64,000 nt of DNA from Bathynomus jamesi (taxonomy: Eukaryota > Arthropoda > Malacostraca > Isopoda > Cirolanidae), in NCBI GenBank assembly GCA_023014485.1, contig JAJOZX010006163.1, positions 186,001 to 250,000 on the forward strand, written 5' to 3'. Position 1 is the stretch's first letter; each line of letters begins with the position of its first letter. The notes beneath the pieces are model-generated. The model did no database searches and was not told where the DNA came from. It saw only the letters and a program-made list of their open reading frames with translations. Below, piece by piece: positions 46,364 to 56,520 of this stretch. A program made the translations under genes and the position numbers.

Positions 46364-47561
46364 ATGTACATCCTTCTAAAGGCTTGGAAACATACTCTAA
46401 GCACGCGCACATCATTCACGCAATAACGCTCACATTCATCAGCTATATTATAAGGGCTAGATTCATTAAAACTGTTGCAGTATTGGTTAAAATCTTCACG
46501 TTCATCTGTACTCATACATTCATAGTTAAAGTAATGTTTGGGTGGAGGTAGTCCTACGTAATTTAAAGTTTCGCTAGTGAGGAATGTGTAAGGGAACTAT
46601 CCTTTTGAAACTTCAGCAGCTACACTCATCACCTTAAACTGTACATTACCTCTTATCTGCATCTGTATTAGTTTGTTACCTCTTTTGAAGGGATCACCTG
46701 TAAATATCTCAGATGACTCGTGCTCAAACAATTCCTTATAATTGAAATTCCCCCAATTATCCATCATATGAAACATTCCACATTTACAGATTCTCATTTT
46801 CCTGCACGTGCCAATTGATTTATGGAACTCAAAACAGTTATTATTGCAAAATGTGCGTCTACACACATTACAATCCCTCTTCTCAGCTTCTACTACACGG
46901 CTTTCACATTTGGGACTTTTACACTGCTCACATACCATGTGACATTTTTTACAATGTTTCACTATATCATCCGCAAATTCGATACAGCCCTTACACAAAT
47001 CATGATGTCGCCCATATTTTCGACTTTTATTATAACTAGCGTAAAGGTCCTTTATATTACGGATGGGGAGATATGTTGCCCCTGACAGTCCTAAAATAAG
47101 TAGGGGCCTTGTACGATCTCTCACACAGCTTTTAAAAACATACACAGTCCTACGACGCTCATTCCGTTCCAAATACAACTATACGAACCTTCACTTCCTG
47201 TTCTACCATTCTGAGCTCTTCAGGACCCATAGCACAGTCAAATTCGAGTGTACAGTCTACAGCTAGTTTACAGGCACGCTCCACTACCGTAGGCAGCCAA
47301 ATGTTTTTGACCCATGTATTTAGTACAGTAAACATACGAGCTAAGACTACTGCTATAAAGCCGCAACCACGATCGACGTTTATATGCCGTCTAAAAATAG
47401 CCTGAGAATTGAAGTTAAGAGTATACGGTGTGGCACTATGACCCGCAACATGGAATACACGATCAATATTTACCGTGAAGTTATTCATATTGAAGGCTAT
47501 ACTACTTTGAGAGGCCTGCATTATACGGCCTAATATATACTCTATATCTTGAGCCGCCAAA

Positions 47562-47987
47562 AAGGTATTCAAAACAGTGGTGAGGCCGGCAATGTTGTAT
47601 GGAATGGAGACTGTGCCAATGAAGAAGAGCAATGAAAGAAAAATCGATGTGGCTGAAATGAAGATGTTGAGATGGATGTGTGGAGTGACGAGGAGGGATA
47701 GGGTCAGAAATGAGCATATAAGAGGAACAGTGAAGGTGGCGGAAGCATCTAAGAAGGTGCAGGAGGCCAGGCTGAGGTGGTATGGACACGTCAGGAGAAG
47801 AGAGGAGGAGTATGTGGGGCGCAGAGTGCTGGAGATGGAGTTGCCGGGACGGAGAAGAGGAGGAAGACCGAAGACGAGATGGAGGGACTGTGTGGTGGCG
47901 GACATCAGGGAGAAGGACTTGGAGGAGGACGTGGTATACGACAGAGGAGAGTGGAGAAGACGAACCAAAAACAGCGACCCCATGTAA
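47562..47987 (+). pseudogene. RTE-like ORF2 C-terminus
   Basis: An uninterrupted frame with VVRPAMLYGMETVPMKKSNE, LRWMCGVTRRDRVRNEHIRG and RLRWYGHVRRREEEYVGRR, closing with GRRRGGRPKTRWRDCV. This is the region after the RT thumb in RTE-type elements. The rest of the ORF is absent by 5' truncation. The intact frame and near-perfect target duplication suggest a fairly recent insertion. Confidence 0.85.
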
Positions 47988-48024
47988 AGATGGGATAATA
48001 AGCTGCGGAAGAAGAAGAATCTTC
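47562..48024 (+). mobile_element. RTE-like LINE fragment in the polymerase gene
   Basis: It starts inside ORF2 at the codons for KVFKTVVRPAMLYG. It ends with a TAAGCTGCGGAAGAAGAAGAA-like tail. Flanks AGCCGCCAAA (47552-47561) and AGTCGCCAAA (48025-48034) form a 10-bp duplication with one mismatch. Confidence 0.88.
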
Positions 48025-48844
48025 AGTCGCCAAACGCCTGAAAGGTATTACTACCCAAAAATCATCTACATCACCGTCATCTGACCCGAATCCAAAAGAC
48101 AACCTCGTCCTGACTTCACGCTCGTCGCGGTTCTGAAGGGCAAACTCTACAATACGTTCAATTATGCGCCGTAGTCCGTGTTCAATACCGTTGCTATACA
48201 ATGACCTAGGGACAACCCTGACTATATACCGATATCTAGTCAAGACCGGGGTGGGGGTTGCGGTACGCACCAACTCAAATGTTATGCCATCCTCAACAGA
48301 ACGGGGAACTGCTGTGGAGGATGTATCAGTACTTGAACAAGGGGCTATATTTGAGGAAGGTACTGTTGGGGGGTTGTGTCGTAAGACGTTGAGGGTTGGG
48401 GCTCTATTACTGCACCCTCAACAGAACGGGGAGCTGCGGCTGTGGAGTATGTACCCGACAATGAATAAGGGGGTATATTTGTGGAGGGTACTATTGCGGG
48501 GTTTGTTGCGTAAGACGTTGAGGATTAGGGATCTATTACTGGTGTTCTAACAACCGGCGCAATCCTGGCACGCTTTATACCTGACTTGGAGGGCTCTTCA
48601 TCATGCATCCGCTTTGAATTGTCGCGTGCTGCAGATATCGCTGGCGAGGATTCGTCGGTGGGGAAGGATTCTGTGATCACAACTACACTGTCGTCGGGGT
48701 CATCCGTAATGTCGATGATGGGGTGCTGTACCTCATCGTCATTCACGGTTCTGTGGGAGAAGAAAACAAAATATAAGGAAGGATCAGCACTCAAAATTTG
48801 TAATATTTTGTAAATGACCCACTTAGGAGCGTGACGTGTTAGAA

Positions 48845-49474
48845 ATGGACTCTGTAGAAAAATTCAGATTCACGAGCCCATCCACATGTATTATATCTGG
48901 ACCTACAGGATGTGGTAAAACTGTGTTTATGCTTAAAATCATTAAAGAAAAGGGAGAGATGTTCTCAAAATTTTTGCATAAAGTTATGTGGTGCTATTCG
49001 ACGTATCAATCAGTGTTCAACGAGTACCAAGATGATATTTTGTTTCACAAAGGCGTATATGATGTTAATTCGTTAAAGGGAAATGAACATACAGTCAGTG
49101 TAATTGACGATCTCATGCTGGAGATGGACAAAACGTTTGCCGAGACATTTACAGTATTCTCTCACCATCTTAACATAAGCGTGTTCTTCATCAATCAGAA
49201 TCTATTTTTCAAAAATAGATACATGCGCGACGTGTCGTTAAATACACAATATCTAGTCTTATTTGCGCATCGTAGAGATGTATCACAAATTGGGGTATTA
49301 GCCAATCAAATGTTCTCGAATCAGCGTAAGGAGTTTTTGGAAGTTTATAAAGAAGCTACAAGCACGCGTTACGGATATTTGCTTTGCGACCTTCATCCGC
49401 GAAACACGTTTAGGGTGCTTCTAAGAACGAATATATTTCCAAACGAGCCTGAAACAGTGTATATTCCAGAATGA
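48845..49474 (+). CDS. Polinton genome-packaging ATPase (FtsK/HerA-type), intact frame
   Basis: An upstream GTG at 48836 is in frame, but the first ATG at 48845 (MDSVEKFRF) fits the family start; 209 residues. Walker A is ISGPTGCGKTVFM (about residue 18-30). Walker B is VSVIDDLMLEMD. A polar sensor strand follows as ISVFFINQNLFF and an arginine-rich FAHRRDVSQIG. The enzyme powers DNA packaging into capsids in the related viruses. It starts about 50 bases from the divergent polymerase gene, so the short gap should hold a bidirectional promoter. Its stop overlaps the next ATG (ATGA). No lesion is seen. Confidence 0.88.
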   Translation: MDSVEKFRFTSPSTCIISGPTGCGKTVFMLKIIKEKGEMFSKFLHKVMWCYSTYQSVFNEYQDDILFHKGVYDVNSLKGNEHTVSVIDDLMLEMDKTFAETFTVFSHHLNISVFFINQNLFFKNRYMRDVSLNTQYLVLFAHRRDVSQIGVLANQMFSNQRKEFLEVYKEATSTRYGYLLCDLHPRNTFRVLLRTNIFPNEPETVYIPE

Positions 49475-49782
49475 CAAAGAGGCTGAAGAAATACCATGAA
49501 TTAATAAAAATCTATAATCGACTGCCCCGGGCAATGCAGCAGATGTTTATTAAAAATATCGACGCCGACTTTTAGCCATCTGTGAATGTGTCTTAACGTT
49601 ATAAATGCACTGTATCAATGAAATCACCTCAGAAGGGCTCGCTACGCCGTTACAAGACATAATACGCGCACTCGCTCGTAAAAGTCAAACTGAGGAAGAA
49701 AAAACGAATTATTGTACAAACAGGAGGGTCATTTCTCCCATCTTATTTTCAGTTTTGGGTCCTTTACTGACTAGATTAATAT
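49471..49782 (+). pseudogene. Small Polinton gene next to the ATPase, frameshifted
   Basis: The ATG overlaps the ATPase stop. The first 34 codons read MTKRLKKYHELIKIYNRLPR and end in KNIDADF. In other frames the stretch continues with LQDIIRALARKS, then LRKKKRIIVQTGGSFLP and FSVLGPLLTRLI. The pattern of basic residues, a QTGG-FLP turn and a hydrophobic C-terminus recurs in this position of many Polintons, where its role is not settled. At least three frame changes show decay. Confidence 0.5.
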
Positions 49783-49783
49783 A

Positions 49784-50515
49784 ATGAAGAAAGTGGTAGT
49801 GATTCCACACGAGGTGTACGCTTCACTGCAAAGGAATCCAGACACGGATCTAGATCCCCGTAAAAGCAGACTTAAAAGAATGGAAAGCGAATTGCTAGCC
49901 CTATTAAACAGTGAAAAAACACGATGAGAAAAGAATCTTATACCAAGAAGCTCTGCAGAAATTTCTTCACGAGTACGAAAATTATAAGAACCCGACAGAG
50001 ATTCCTGTGGTTATTAGGCACAGCACGGGGACGATGGACATGGGACATAGGACCTGTACCCGACGATACAGCTGACCAACCAAAGATTAAGGGATCAGCC
50101 ACACACATATCATGTATTAAAAAGCACCCTCCCACATACATTGAGGAATAAAGGTTTAAGTCTTTATAATCTATTGAATGAGGACCCAGCCATACAATGG
50201 ACCGATACAGGCGAGATCATTGTGGAAGGATCAAAGGTACAGGGTCGAATATCGTAGACATTGTCCATGATCTGGTGAGAAAGTGGGAGGCCATCAGGAT
50301 GGAAGCATATTAAAGCAAGACTACAACAAATAAATGTCCCAAAACGTTGATAGGAAATCTGAACAGGTTAAAAGACTTGGAACATGCACGCACGTGACAC
50401 AATTGAAGACGCCGTCACCCCCGGCGGTAACACCTTTGAAGAGGAGAAAGAAGAGGTAAACAACGGTCAACCCTACCCACGTGCCTCTAAAATACGCAAA
50501 TGGCTAACGTATTAA
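49784..50515 (+). pseudogene. Polinton conserved gene upstream of integrase, frameshifted
   Basis: Starts MKKVVVIPHEVYASLQ, then LDPRKSRLKRMESELLALLN. After a shift near 49920 it continues with DEKRILYQEALQKFLHEYEN and, near 50170-50280 with further shifts, LYNLLNEDPAIQWTDTGEI and IVDIVHDLVRKWE, ending KIRKWLTY. I recognise the arrangement from other Polintons (a short helical N-terminus with E-x-E-[MI]-x-x-LL and a later IxWxxxGE...G..I.D....R block) but know no established function. It overlaps the integrase start by 16 bases, implying a shared transcript. Confidence 0.5.
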
Positions 50516-51556
50516 GTAAACGCTATTATGACATTTCTAACCCAGCCTCCTACGGCGGCGTAGATAGACTGTACAGAAGTGTTTACGGAGTAGGAAAAAA
50601 AGATGTTGAGAGATTTTTGCGGGAGCAGGACGCTTATACGCTTCATAAGCCTGAGAAAAAGGTTTAAAACAGCCAAGACAACGGCTGCCTCGATTGATTC
50701 TATTTGGCAAGCAGATTTAACAGACATGCAAAGATATTCTGTGTATAACGATGGTTACCGTTACATTCTATTCATAATAGATGTATTCTCTAGATATCTG
50801 TGGCTAGTTCCTCTGAAAAATAAATCACCTGAAACAGTTGCTAAAGCCACCAAAACGCTAATGTTAAAAGAAAACAGGGTTCCTGGCTATTTTTGTACGG
50901 ATATGGGGAAGGAATTTATAGGCCGTGCTTTTCAGAACATGTTGACAGAGTTTAATATCAGCTATTACACAACCAATTCTATACATAAGGCTTCTTTAGC
51001 TGAAAGAGTTCAACGTACCATAAAGGAACGCATGCACCGCTATTTTACACATAAAAACACATACAGATTTCTAGACATTCTGGAATCATTGGCATCATCC
51101 TACAACCGCTCACACCATCGCACGATTGGGACAACACCTAACGAAGTTTTAGAAAGAGGTACGCTCCCGAGAAGAGATGGATCACCAACACCACCACACT
51201 CTGCGCGTTTCAAAATCAATGATTATGTAAGGCTGTCGCGTTCGGGAAATAAATTCGCAAAGGGTTTTGAGCAAGGATGGACACGTGAGATTTTTAAAGT
51301 TAGGGCTATGAGACCTAAAGGTGAGATAATGATGTATTACGTTGAAGATTTGAATGGGGAAGAAATCTCAGGAGGCTTTTACCGCGAGGAGTTGCAGAAA
51401 GTGGCATTTAATTTAGGAAAAAATGTGTTTAAAATTGAGAAAATTTTAGGAAGCAAAGGTTCAGGAAAGAGAAAAATGTACCTGGTGAAATGGCTAGGGT
51501 ACCCAGAAAGCTTCAACACCTATATAAAAGCTGATGCAATAATGAAGCTTAAATAG
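50500..51556 (+). pseudogene. int: Polinton retroviral-type integrase with chromodomain, one frameshift
   Basis: Start at the ATG at 50500 (MANVLSKRYYDISN). The N-terminal part contains VDRLYRSVYG and KKDVERFLREQDAYTLHKP, then a one-base change near 50655 at GAGAAAAAGG. The remaining 300 codons are open. The catalytic core shows IWQADLTDMQ (D), YFCTDMGKEFIGRAF (D) and KASLAERVQRTIKERM (E). A C-terminal SH3-like segment is followed by a chromodomain with FKIEKILGSK, then KMYLVKWLGYP at the carboxyl end. The enzyme inserts the element DNA; the chromodomain may steer it to marked chromatin (inference). Position and type match Polinton INT. Confidence 0.9.
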
Positions 51557-51564
51557 TATGCAAC

Positions 51565-52432
51565 ATGGCTCCTAACCATTTCTACGTCACACTCCCGTCC
51601 TCCTCGTCCCTGTCTGTACACCCTAACAACACACTAGCCAACTTTGTAACAGAGCTCCATGGACCCATTGAATTGGGTCGTGATTCGTATGAGGTGGGGT
51701 ATGTGAACTCCAGTTAACCACCAAATTTTTAACTCTTGAAAAGCACAGGTCATATTTCTGATCCTTAGAAGCACCGATGAATGCGAAAAATTAGGCATAA
51801 TCTTAGACAATACTGTACGCTCAACCCTGTGCGGTGAGGGACGGTTCTATAGCATAAATGTTTCGTTAGGAATCGGGCATTATGATACAGCCATGGATAT
51901 TGTGGAGGGTTTAAACAAGAGTCTTGAAAATTCGTACCTGACAAACGATTTACTTTTTGAAATCGTAAACATAGACACGCCCGCATGCACATTGAGGTTA
52001 AAATCAACGCTTAGTAAAAATATTAGAGATAAAGAGCTGTTCACAATTGCGGCTGAGGGCCGATATAGCGCAGCCTTCCAAAGAGAGACATTTCACGAGG
52101 CACAACGTGACTTGTCCAGCTTAATGTTTCAATTGAAGATGGAGAAATTTGCTGAAAGCTCTCAGTCCCCAGACATGTGCTATATTTACAGTAATATAGT
52201 GGAGCACCAGTTTGTTGGGGATACCCAGGCACGCCTGCTGCGCATTGCCCACATCCCCAACCATAGAGGAAGGAGTTTGAGTATTACATATGACAGACCC
52301 CATTATGTGAATGTCGCAACTAATTTAATAACCAATATCTCAATATATATAAGAACGATTGAGGGTGAAAACTTCCCATTCGGTAACGGGAGCTTAACAG
52401 TGAAGCTACACTTTCGACGCACTGAGTTATAA
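51565..52432 (+). pseudogene. Polinton minor capsid (penton-type) protein, frameshifted
   Basis: Start at the ATG at 51565: MAPNHFYVTLPSSSS and NTLANFVTELHGPIELG, the typical opening of the Polinton minor capsid protein. Shifts near 51705 and 51742 move into an open frame continuing through STDECEKLGIILDN and GEGRFYSINVSLGIG to the stop at 52432. The late part has CYIYSNIVEHQFVGDTQARL, ITYDRPHYVNVA and NGSLTVKLHFRR, which mark the penton-like single jelly-roll. It would form the capsid vertices. TAATG overlaps with the next gene. Confidence 0.82.
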
Positions 52433-52813
52433 TGGATAGAAAGCCTTTCACCGTCTATCGAGGGGTGAGATACCAGCGCGGTAGTGGACTTGGGTCCATT
52501 TTTTCATCCATACTACGTACGGCTGTTCCTTTGCTGAAGAGGGGTGCCAGATACCTCGGAAGGAAAGCGCTACAATCAGGTCTTAACACTGCAGAAGACA
52601 TATTGGCTGGGGCTAAACCTAAAGAAGCTCTAAAAAAACATTTAAAACGTACACGGGACGAAATCATCAAAGATGCAAAGAGAAAAATGCGTGGTGGTGG
52701 GAAGAAGAAGGGCTGTCCGGAAGAAGGGATCACGTGGTATTAAACGTAAAAGGATATCAAAAAAGAAGTGCTGTAAGCGAATGAAACCTATGGTTGACCA
52801 CTTTTTTGACTGA
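52432..52813 (+). pseudogene. Polinton pX-like basic virion protein, one frameshift
   Basis: About 103 codons in the first frame: an N-terminal VYRGVRYQRGSGLGSIFSS, a helix LRTAVPLLKRGARYLGRKAL and lysine-rich KKHLKRTRDEIIKDAKRKMR. The frame then shifts near 52710, and RKKGSRGIKRKRISKKKCC reads to the stop at 52813. The GxGLGxxF...PLLKRGA pattern and strongly basic composition resemble the adenovirus pX/core-like protein reported in Polintons and adintoviruses; a DNA-condensing virion role is likely by family. Confidence 0.7.
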
Positions 52814-52893
52814 TATAAGCTAAGGACATTGATCTCATGAATCATAGTTTGTTTACTACTTGTCGAGAGAGGAGGCACTATTTCTAACTCGTC

Positions 52894-54119
52894 ATGGCAC
52901 GCTTCATCCACCCATGTAGTTCACAATGCTGTAAATCGGAGCTATCCCTTTTTGAGATGCCTCCAACTCAAGTTTCTATTGAGCACAGTGACTTTATTAC
53001 AATTAACCCTTTAAACACAATTAGTTCCCCGAGTGCTCCTATAGAATTCGTGATACCCAGCTCAGGCCCTTACTTTTTGATCCAAGCTGTGTGCACATGT
53101 ACGCTAAGCTACGTATAGCCCATTCTGATGGAACGGACTGCGATGACAAATATGCTGTATACCCTGAAACAAACTTTCTGCACTCCATATTCAACCAGTG
53201 TGACGTATATTTAAATCAGGCCAACATATCGTCAGGCACGGGATACTATCATCTACGAGCCTATCTGGAAAATGTCCTCAACTTTTCCAAAGAAGCGAAG
53301 GCTACCTTTTTAAGTGCCGAGGGATATTATCAAACTAAAGACGAAAGTAGTATAAAGGACAAATTTAAAAATTCTAAAAAGAAGATATACGAGTGTTTTG
53401 GACGTCTGCACACAGATTTCACTTTCCAGGAGAAGTTGCTTGTGAACGGGGTGGATATGAAAATAAAGCTCACCCGCACGAGTCCTGAGATCTGCTTAAA
53501 TCTGGATGCTGATCAAGAAGAGGGAGCAAAACCCGTTGTGGTTCACATTATGGAGACATACCTCCGCGTACGGCGAGTGAAATTAAGTTCACCAAAACAA
53601 CTAGAAATTGAGAAAAATTTACTAAACGCTACAGTGAAATACCCTATTAACAGAGTACAAATCAAACTATATACGGTGCCTGCAGGGTTGGCGTCGAAGC
53701 AGATAGAAAACATCGCCCTGGGAAATCTTCCTAAAAGGATATTAATCGGAATGCAGGACCATGCTTCGGTGAATGGAAAATATAAAAAGAGTGCCTTTAA
53801 ATTCGAGAATTTCGGACTTAAAAATATAACTCTATACGTTAATGGCATTGCTTTGGGTGGAACATTGGATACGGACTATTCATCAGACGCTGTGTTACCT
53901 CTTTGCGCGAGAGCCTATAGTAATCTGACCCATATTGCAGGTGATTGTGATGAGCTCGGTAATGGGGTAACGCAGAAAGAATTCATTGATCAATTTAACC
54001 TTTATCCGTTTGACATTACACCTGACTTATCTGCTAGCGTAAATACGCATTTAAGCCCAACAGAGCGGAAACATCTCAGTGAGGTTGGAATTCACCAAGC
54101 CTATAGACGCGCCTATTAG
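52894..54119 (+). pseudogene. Polinton major capsid protein (double jelly-roll), one frameshift
   Basis: Start at the ATG at 52894: MARFIHPCSSQCCKSELSLF, then PPTQVSIEHSDF, the family opening. A one-base shift in a five-T run near 53073 moves to a frame open for about 340 codons. It contains NFLHSIFNQCDVYLNQANIS, GYYHLRAYLENVLNFSKEAK, LHTDFTFQEKLLVNGVDMKI and YPINRVQIKLYTVPAG, and near the end KEFIDQFNLYPFDITPDLS. The length of roughly 408 codons is close to the family's. It would build the hexon-like capsomers. Apart from the single shift the gene is well preserved. Confidence 0.88.
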
Positions 54120-54190
54120 TGTACTAGTATACCGAGTCGCAAGCCCTAATAGAAGTAGATAGATTTAGGGTGTTATCACTGACTTTTAAA

Positions 54191-54575
54191 ATGGATGCGA
54201 ATACACTTCAGAGAGTAATGAATAGTGAACGAGTCACACGTTCCAAATTTATCGATGTGTTTGCGAGAATGAATCATGTGATTCTGCCAACTACGCGAGA
54301 TTGCGGTATAGTTTATTGTGAATTACAGATGTCATCGGTTGGTAAAGGGGATTCATTGGTTTGCAACATCTTTAAAAATAGGACCGTGTACTATTTTGAT
54401 TCACTCGGTACTCAACCCTGGAGTGACCCTGTTATGTAAAATTTCTCCTCAGTTACATATTCCCGAAGTTGTATGGAACCCGTTTCGATACAAGGATATT
54501 TTAGTAATACGTGGAATGTACTGCATTTCATTTCTCATGCATATGTCACGTGGTAAAGAATTTATAAATTTTTAA
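54191..54575 (+). pseudogene. Polinton adenovirus-type cysteine protease, shortened and altered
   Basis: Start at the ATG at 54191 (MDANTLQRVMNSERVTR...FIDVFARMN). The strand with KNRTVYYFDSLGTQPW matches the family's FFDS(Y/F)G region. The position where a catalytic His-Trp pair is expected reads KGDSLVCN. After a frame change near 54425 the segment FRYKDILVIRGMYCISFL and HMSRGKEF carries the probable catalytic cysteine. At about 128 codons it is shorter than usual. His replacement and the shift indicate an inactive enzyme. In relatives it matures capsid proteins. Confidence 0.7.
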
Positions 54576-54759
54576 AATTTATTCGACCCGTGTCACACTC
54601 AACGAAACGATGAAATGGTATGCAGACAGATAAAAAGCCGTTTTCCAATTGTGCGTACTCGTTGTATAGTATATGTTTTGTTCGTGTATATGTATATTTG
54701 TAACGTTAGTTTGTATATTCTGTAGTTTAAGATGGTTATTGTACTGATTTATTTCATTT

Positions 54760-54765
54760 AATAAA
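54760..54765 (+). promoter_or_regulatory. Candidate polyadenylation signal after the protease gene
   Basis: AATAAA about 185 bases downstream of the last plus-strand gene, placed to end the late-type transcript. Position and hexamer only. Confidence 0.4.
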
Positions 54766-55544
54766 TTGATAAAAATACATTGTCTTCCCCCCAAAAAAGA
54801 TCGAAAAAAACACTTACATTATTTCGATGTGACATTCATTTGCTGACTTTCGGTATATCCTCCGTATTCAGGTCCATGACACGAGGTTCTTCAAAAGATT
54901 GTATACGTGTCAAATCCTCATCGGACCTTAAAGGAGAAAGAATAATGTTCATATGAATCTTTTTTAATAAAAACATACAGAGTATACATATTGTAAGACA
55001 GACCCCATTATGTGAAGATATCTTTGAACCGCTCAGAGAAGTTCATTTAAGAGGTAATTCTGAATAATATTTATAAGAAAAACATGCAAAAGATTGCCAT
55101 AAAAAATTGCGATTTTAGCATAATGGCGAGTATCTAAATGAAGTATTTGACGAGATACTACATCCCTCCATATATATGAAATATTCTTTCTGACAGTTTG
55201 TAAAAAATTGAATAAAAAATAGTTATAGACTTACATTTCTATGGTAGTCCCTTGCGTCGGATCGTAAGGAGAGTCATGCAAATATCTTCAACGTTTTGCG
55301 TTGGAAATATTCCATCACGGTCAATCGCGTTAAAAAGATTAATTGCAGTCAATGCTGCAGTGCCACCATCTTGATACAAATCCGGAAAACTAAAGTTCGT
55401 GATCCATGGTGGAGGGTATGTTTATTCACTGGCAGAGGGAATGTTTATTCACTGGCGAAAATAGCTACTGTTACTCCCAGCTGAAAAATATTTCCTTTTA
55501 TATGCACGCTCACCAAGCTCCGCCCCAAAAGACTGAGAGGCTCT

Positions 55545-55830
55545 TCGTAATGACTGGTTGTCAGTGTAACTGGGTGGGGCTATGATAAGTTTGTGTACCA
55601 ATCGTAACACCGATATAACGGCTCCATGCTTTGGATGACTAATGGTATTTTTATATTCTCTCCGTAGATTTAATGCTCAAAAGACAGATGTTCGTAATGC
55701 TTGGTTGCCAGTGTAACTGGGCGAACACTAATTTGTGTACCAATCGTAACACCGATATAACGGGTCCATGCTTTGGACGACTAACGATGTCTTTATATTC
55801 TCTCCATAGATTTAATGCTCGTATTACCCC
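55545..55830. repeat. 142-bp tandem duplication
   Basis: TTGTGTACCAATCGTAACAC at 55591 and again 142 bases later at 55733. The copies extend from CAGTGTAACTGGG through TTTAATGCTC. Confidence 0.9.
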
Positions 55831-55914
55831 TTGCAGTCTCTACTACGGCAATATTTGTATCCATACTTGGATTTCCCCAACCTACCCCTGTATGCAATAT
55901 TGATCACAACAATA

Positions 55915-56085
55915 TTTTATTTTGCTGCCATACTAATTGATCCTCAATTTTTCGGATGCAAGTTATTTTGCCGCCATACTAAATCGAGCCTCAATTTTTT
56001 CGGATGCATGTTATTTTGCGACCATACTAAATTGATCCTCAATTTTTCGGGTGCAAATTATTTTGCAACCATACTAAACACAGCT
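55915..56085. repeat. About 53-bp tandem repeat, three copies
   Basis: TTATTTTGC-GCCATACTAA-TGATCCTCAATTTTTCGG-like units repeat three times with small changes. Confidence 0.9.
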
Positions 56086-56147
56086 TTCCCAAGATTCCTG
56101 ACTTGTGGATTTTTACTTCTCGCATAGATGTGTGAATAAATAACCAC

Positions 56148-56265
56148 CCCGCCAGTGCTGGAGCTTAGTTCGGATTCCACTTTAAACTAGGTCTAAGGCG
56201 GAGTGAAAAGCTTAACCATTGTTAGAATGAACAATTCGGTGAAAAGGAGTGTTATTATTATTACT
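56148..56265 (+). repeat. SINE copy, 5' truncated
   Basis: TTCGGATTCCACTTTAAACT, AGGTCTAAGGCGGAG and AGAATGAACAATTCGG match the SINE body at 21.6 kb. The A box is not preserved. Confidence 0.6.
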
Positions 56266-56520
56266 ACATAGAAAAATCTACATTGTCTTTGTGCATATCA
56301 CATTTTGCAGCCACACTATTCCCGGATCAATAATCACTAATGTAATTGAGAGGATTTTATAATAAAGAAATTATAAATATATCCATTCCTTTATTTATAT
56401 TTTTTTAAAAAAGAAAAGAATAAACAAAACTTTGTGTGTGTGTGTGTCGTTCTTTCTCTCTCTCTTTCTCTCTCTCTCTTGCATTTAGTATAAATTCATG
56501 TTTTTAGTGAGTAGTAATAA

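Larger units (their letters stand above)
39703..48794 (-). pseudogene. polB: Polinton protein-primed DNA polymerase B, broken by three insertions and point lesions
   Basis: Read on the minus strand. N-terminus from 48794: acidic and proline/serine-rich repeats to about 48290, then FWVVIPFRRLA, interrupted by an RTE fragment. A cysteine-rich zinc region with CKGC, CKKC and CEQC at 47000-46850 and an exonuclease-type segment follow, with ERYCVNDVRVLR near 46430, then a hAT insertion. A VYSFNGCWWHGCP segment lies near 45400. Palm motif A reads DFCSLYP (45091-45071), motif B KLCLNSLW (about 44535), motif C YADTDS (about 44255-44238). After a shift near 44100 come KYIVKAKGITLNQANRRVF and then a CR1-like LINE. 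The last segment, 39893-39703, ends PFRYHKL. Stops include one within the N-terminal repeats, one after SLW and one after NNPYP. The family copies the element from a terminal protein primer. Confidence 0.88.
54800..56520. other. Right non-coding part of the Polinton
   Basis: No recognised gene. It holds the 142-bp tandem duplication, the 53-bp tandem repeat and a SINE copy listed separately, plus (TG)n/(CT)n at 56435-56480. A 60-codon minus-strand frame at 55239-55436 has no start codon and no known motif. Confidence 0.55.

Noticed and set aside
47159..47983. 274-codon minus-strand frame treated as one protein
   Set aside because: Its first half is the antisense of the RTE fragment; only the part below about 47561 belongs to the polymerase.
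55239..55436. 60-codon minus-strand frame followed by a GTAAGT and a later pyrimidine-AG, suggesting a spliced Polinton gene with 54840-54927
   Set aside because: The frame has no start codon, the stop precedes the donor site, and the frame that fits the splice is closed upstream. Not supported as a gene.
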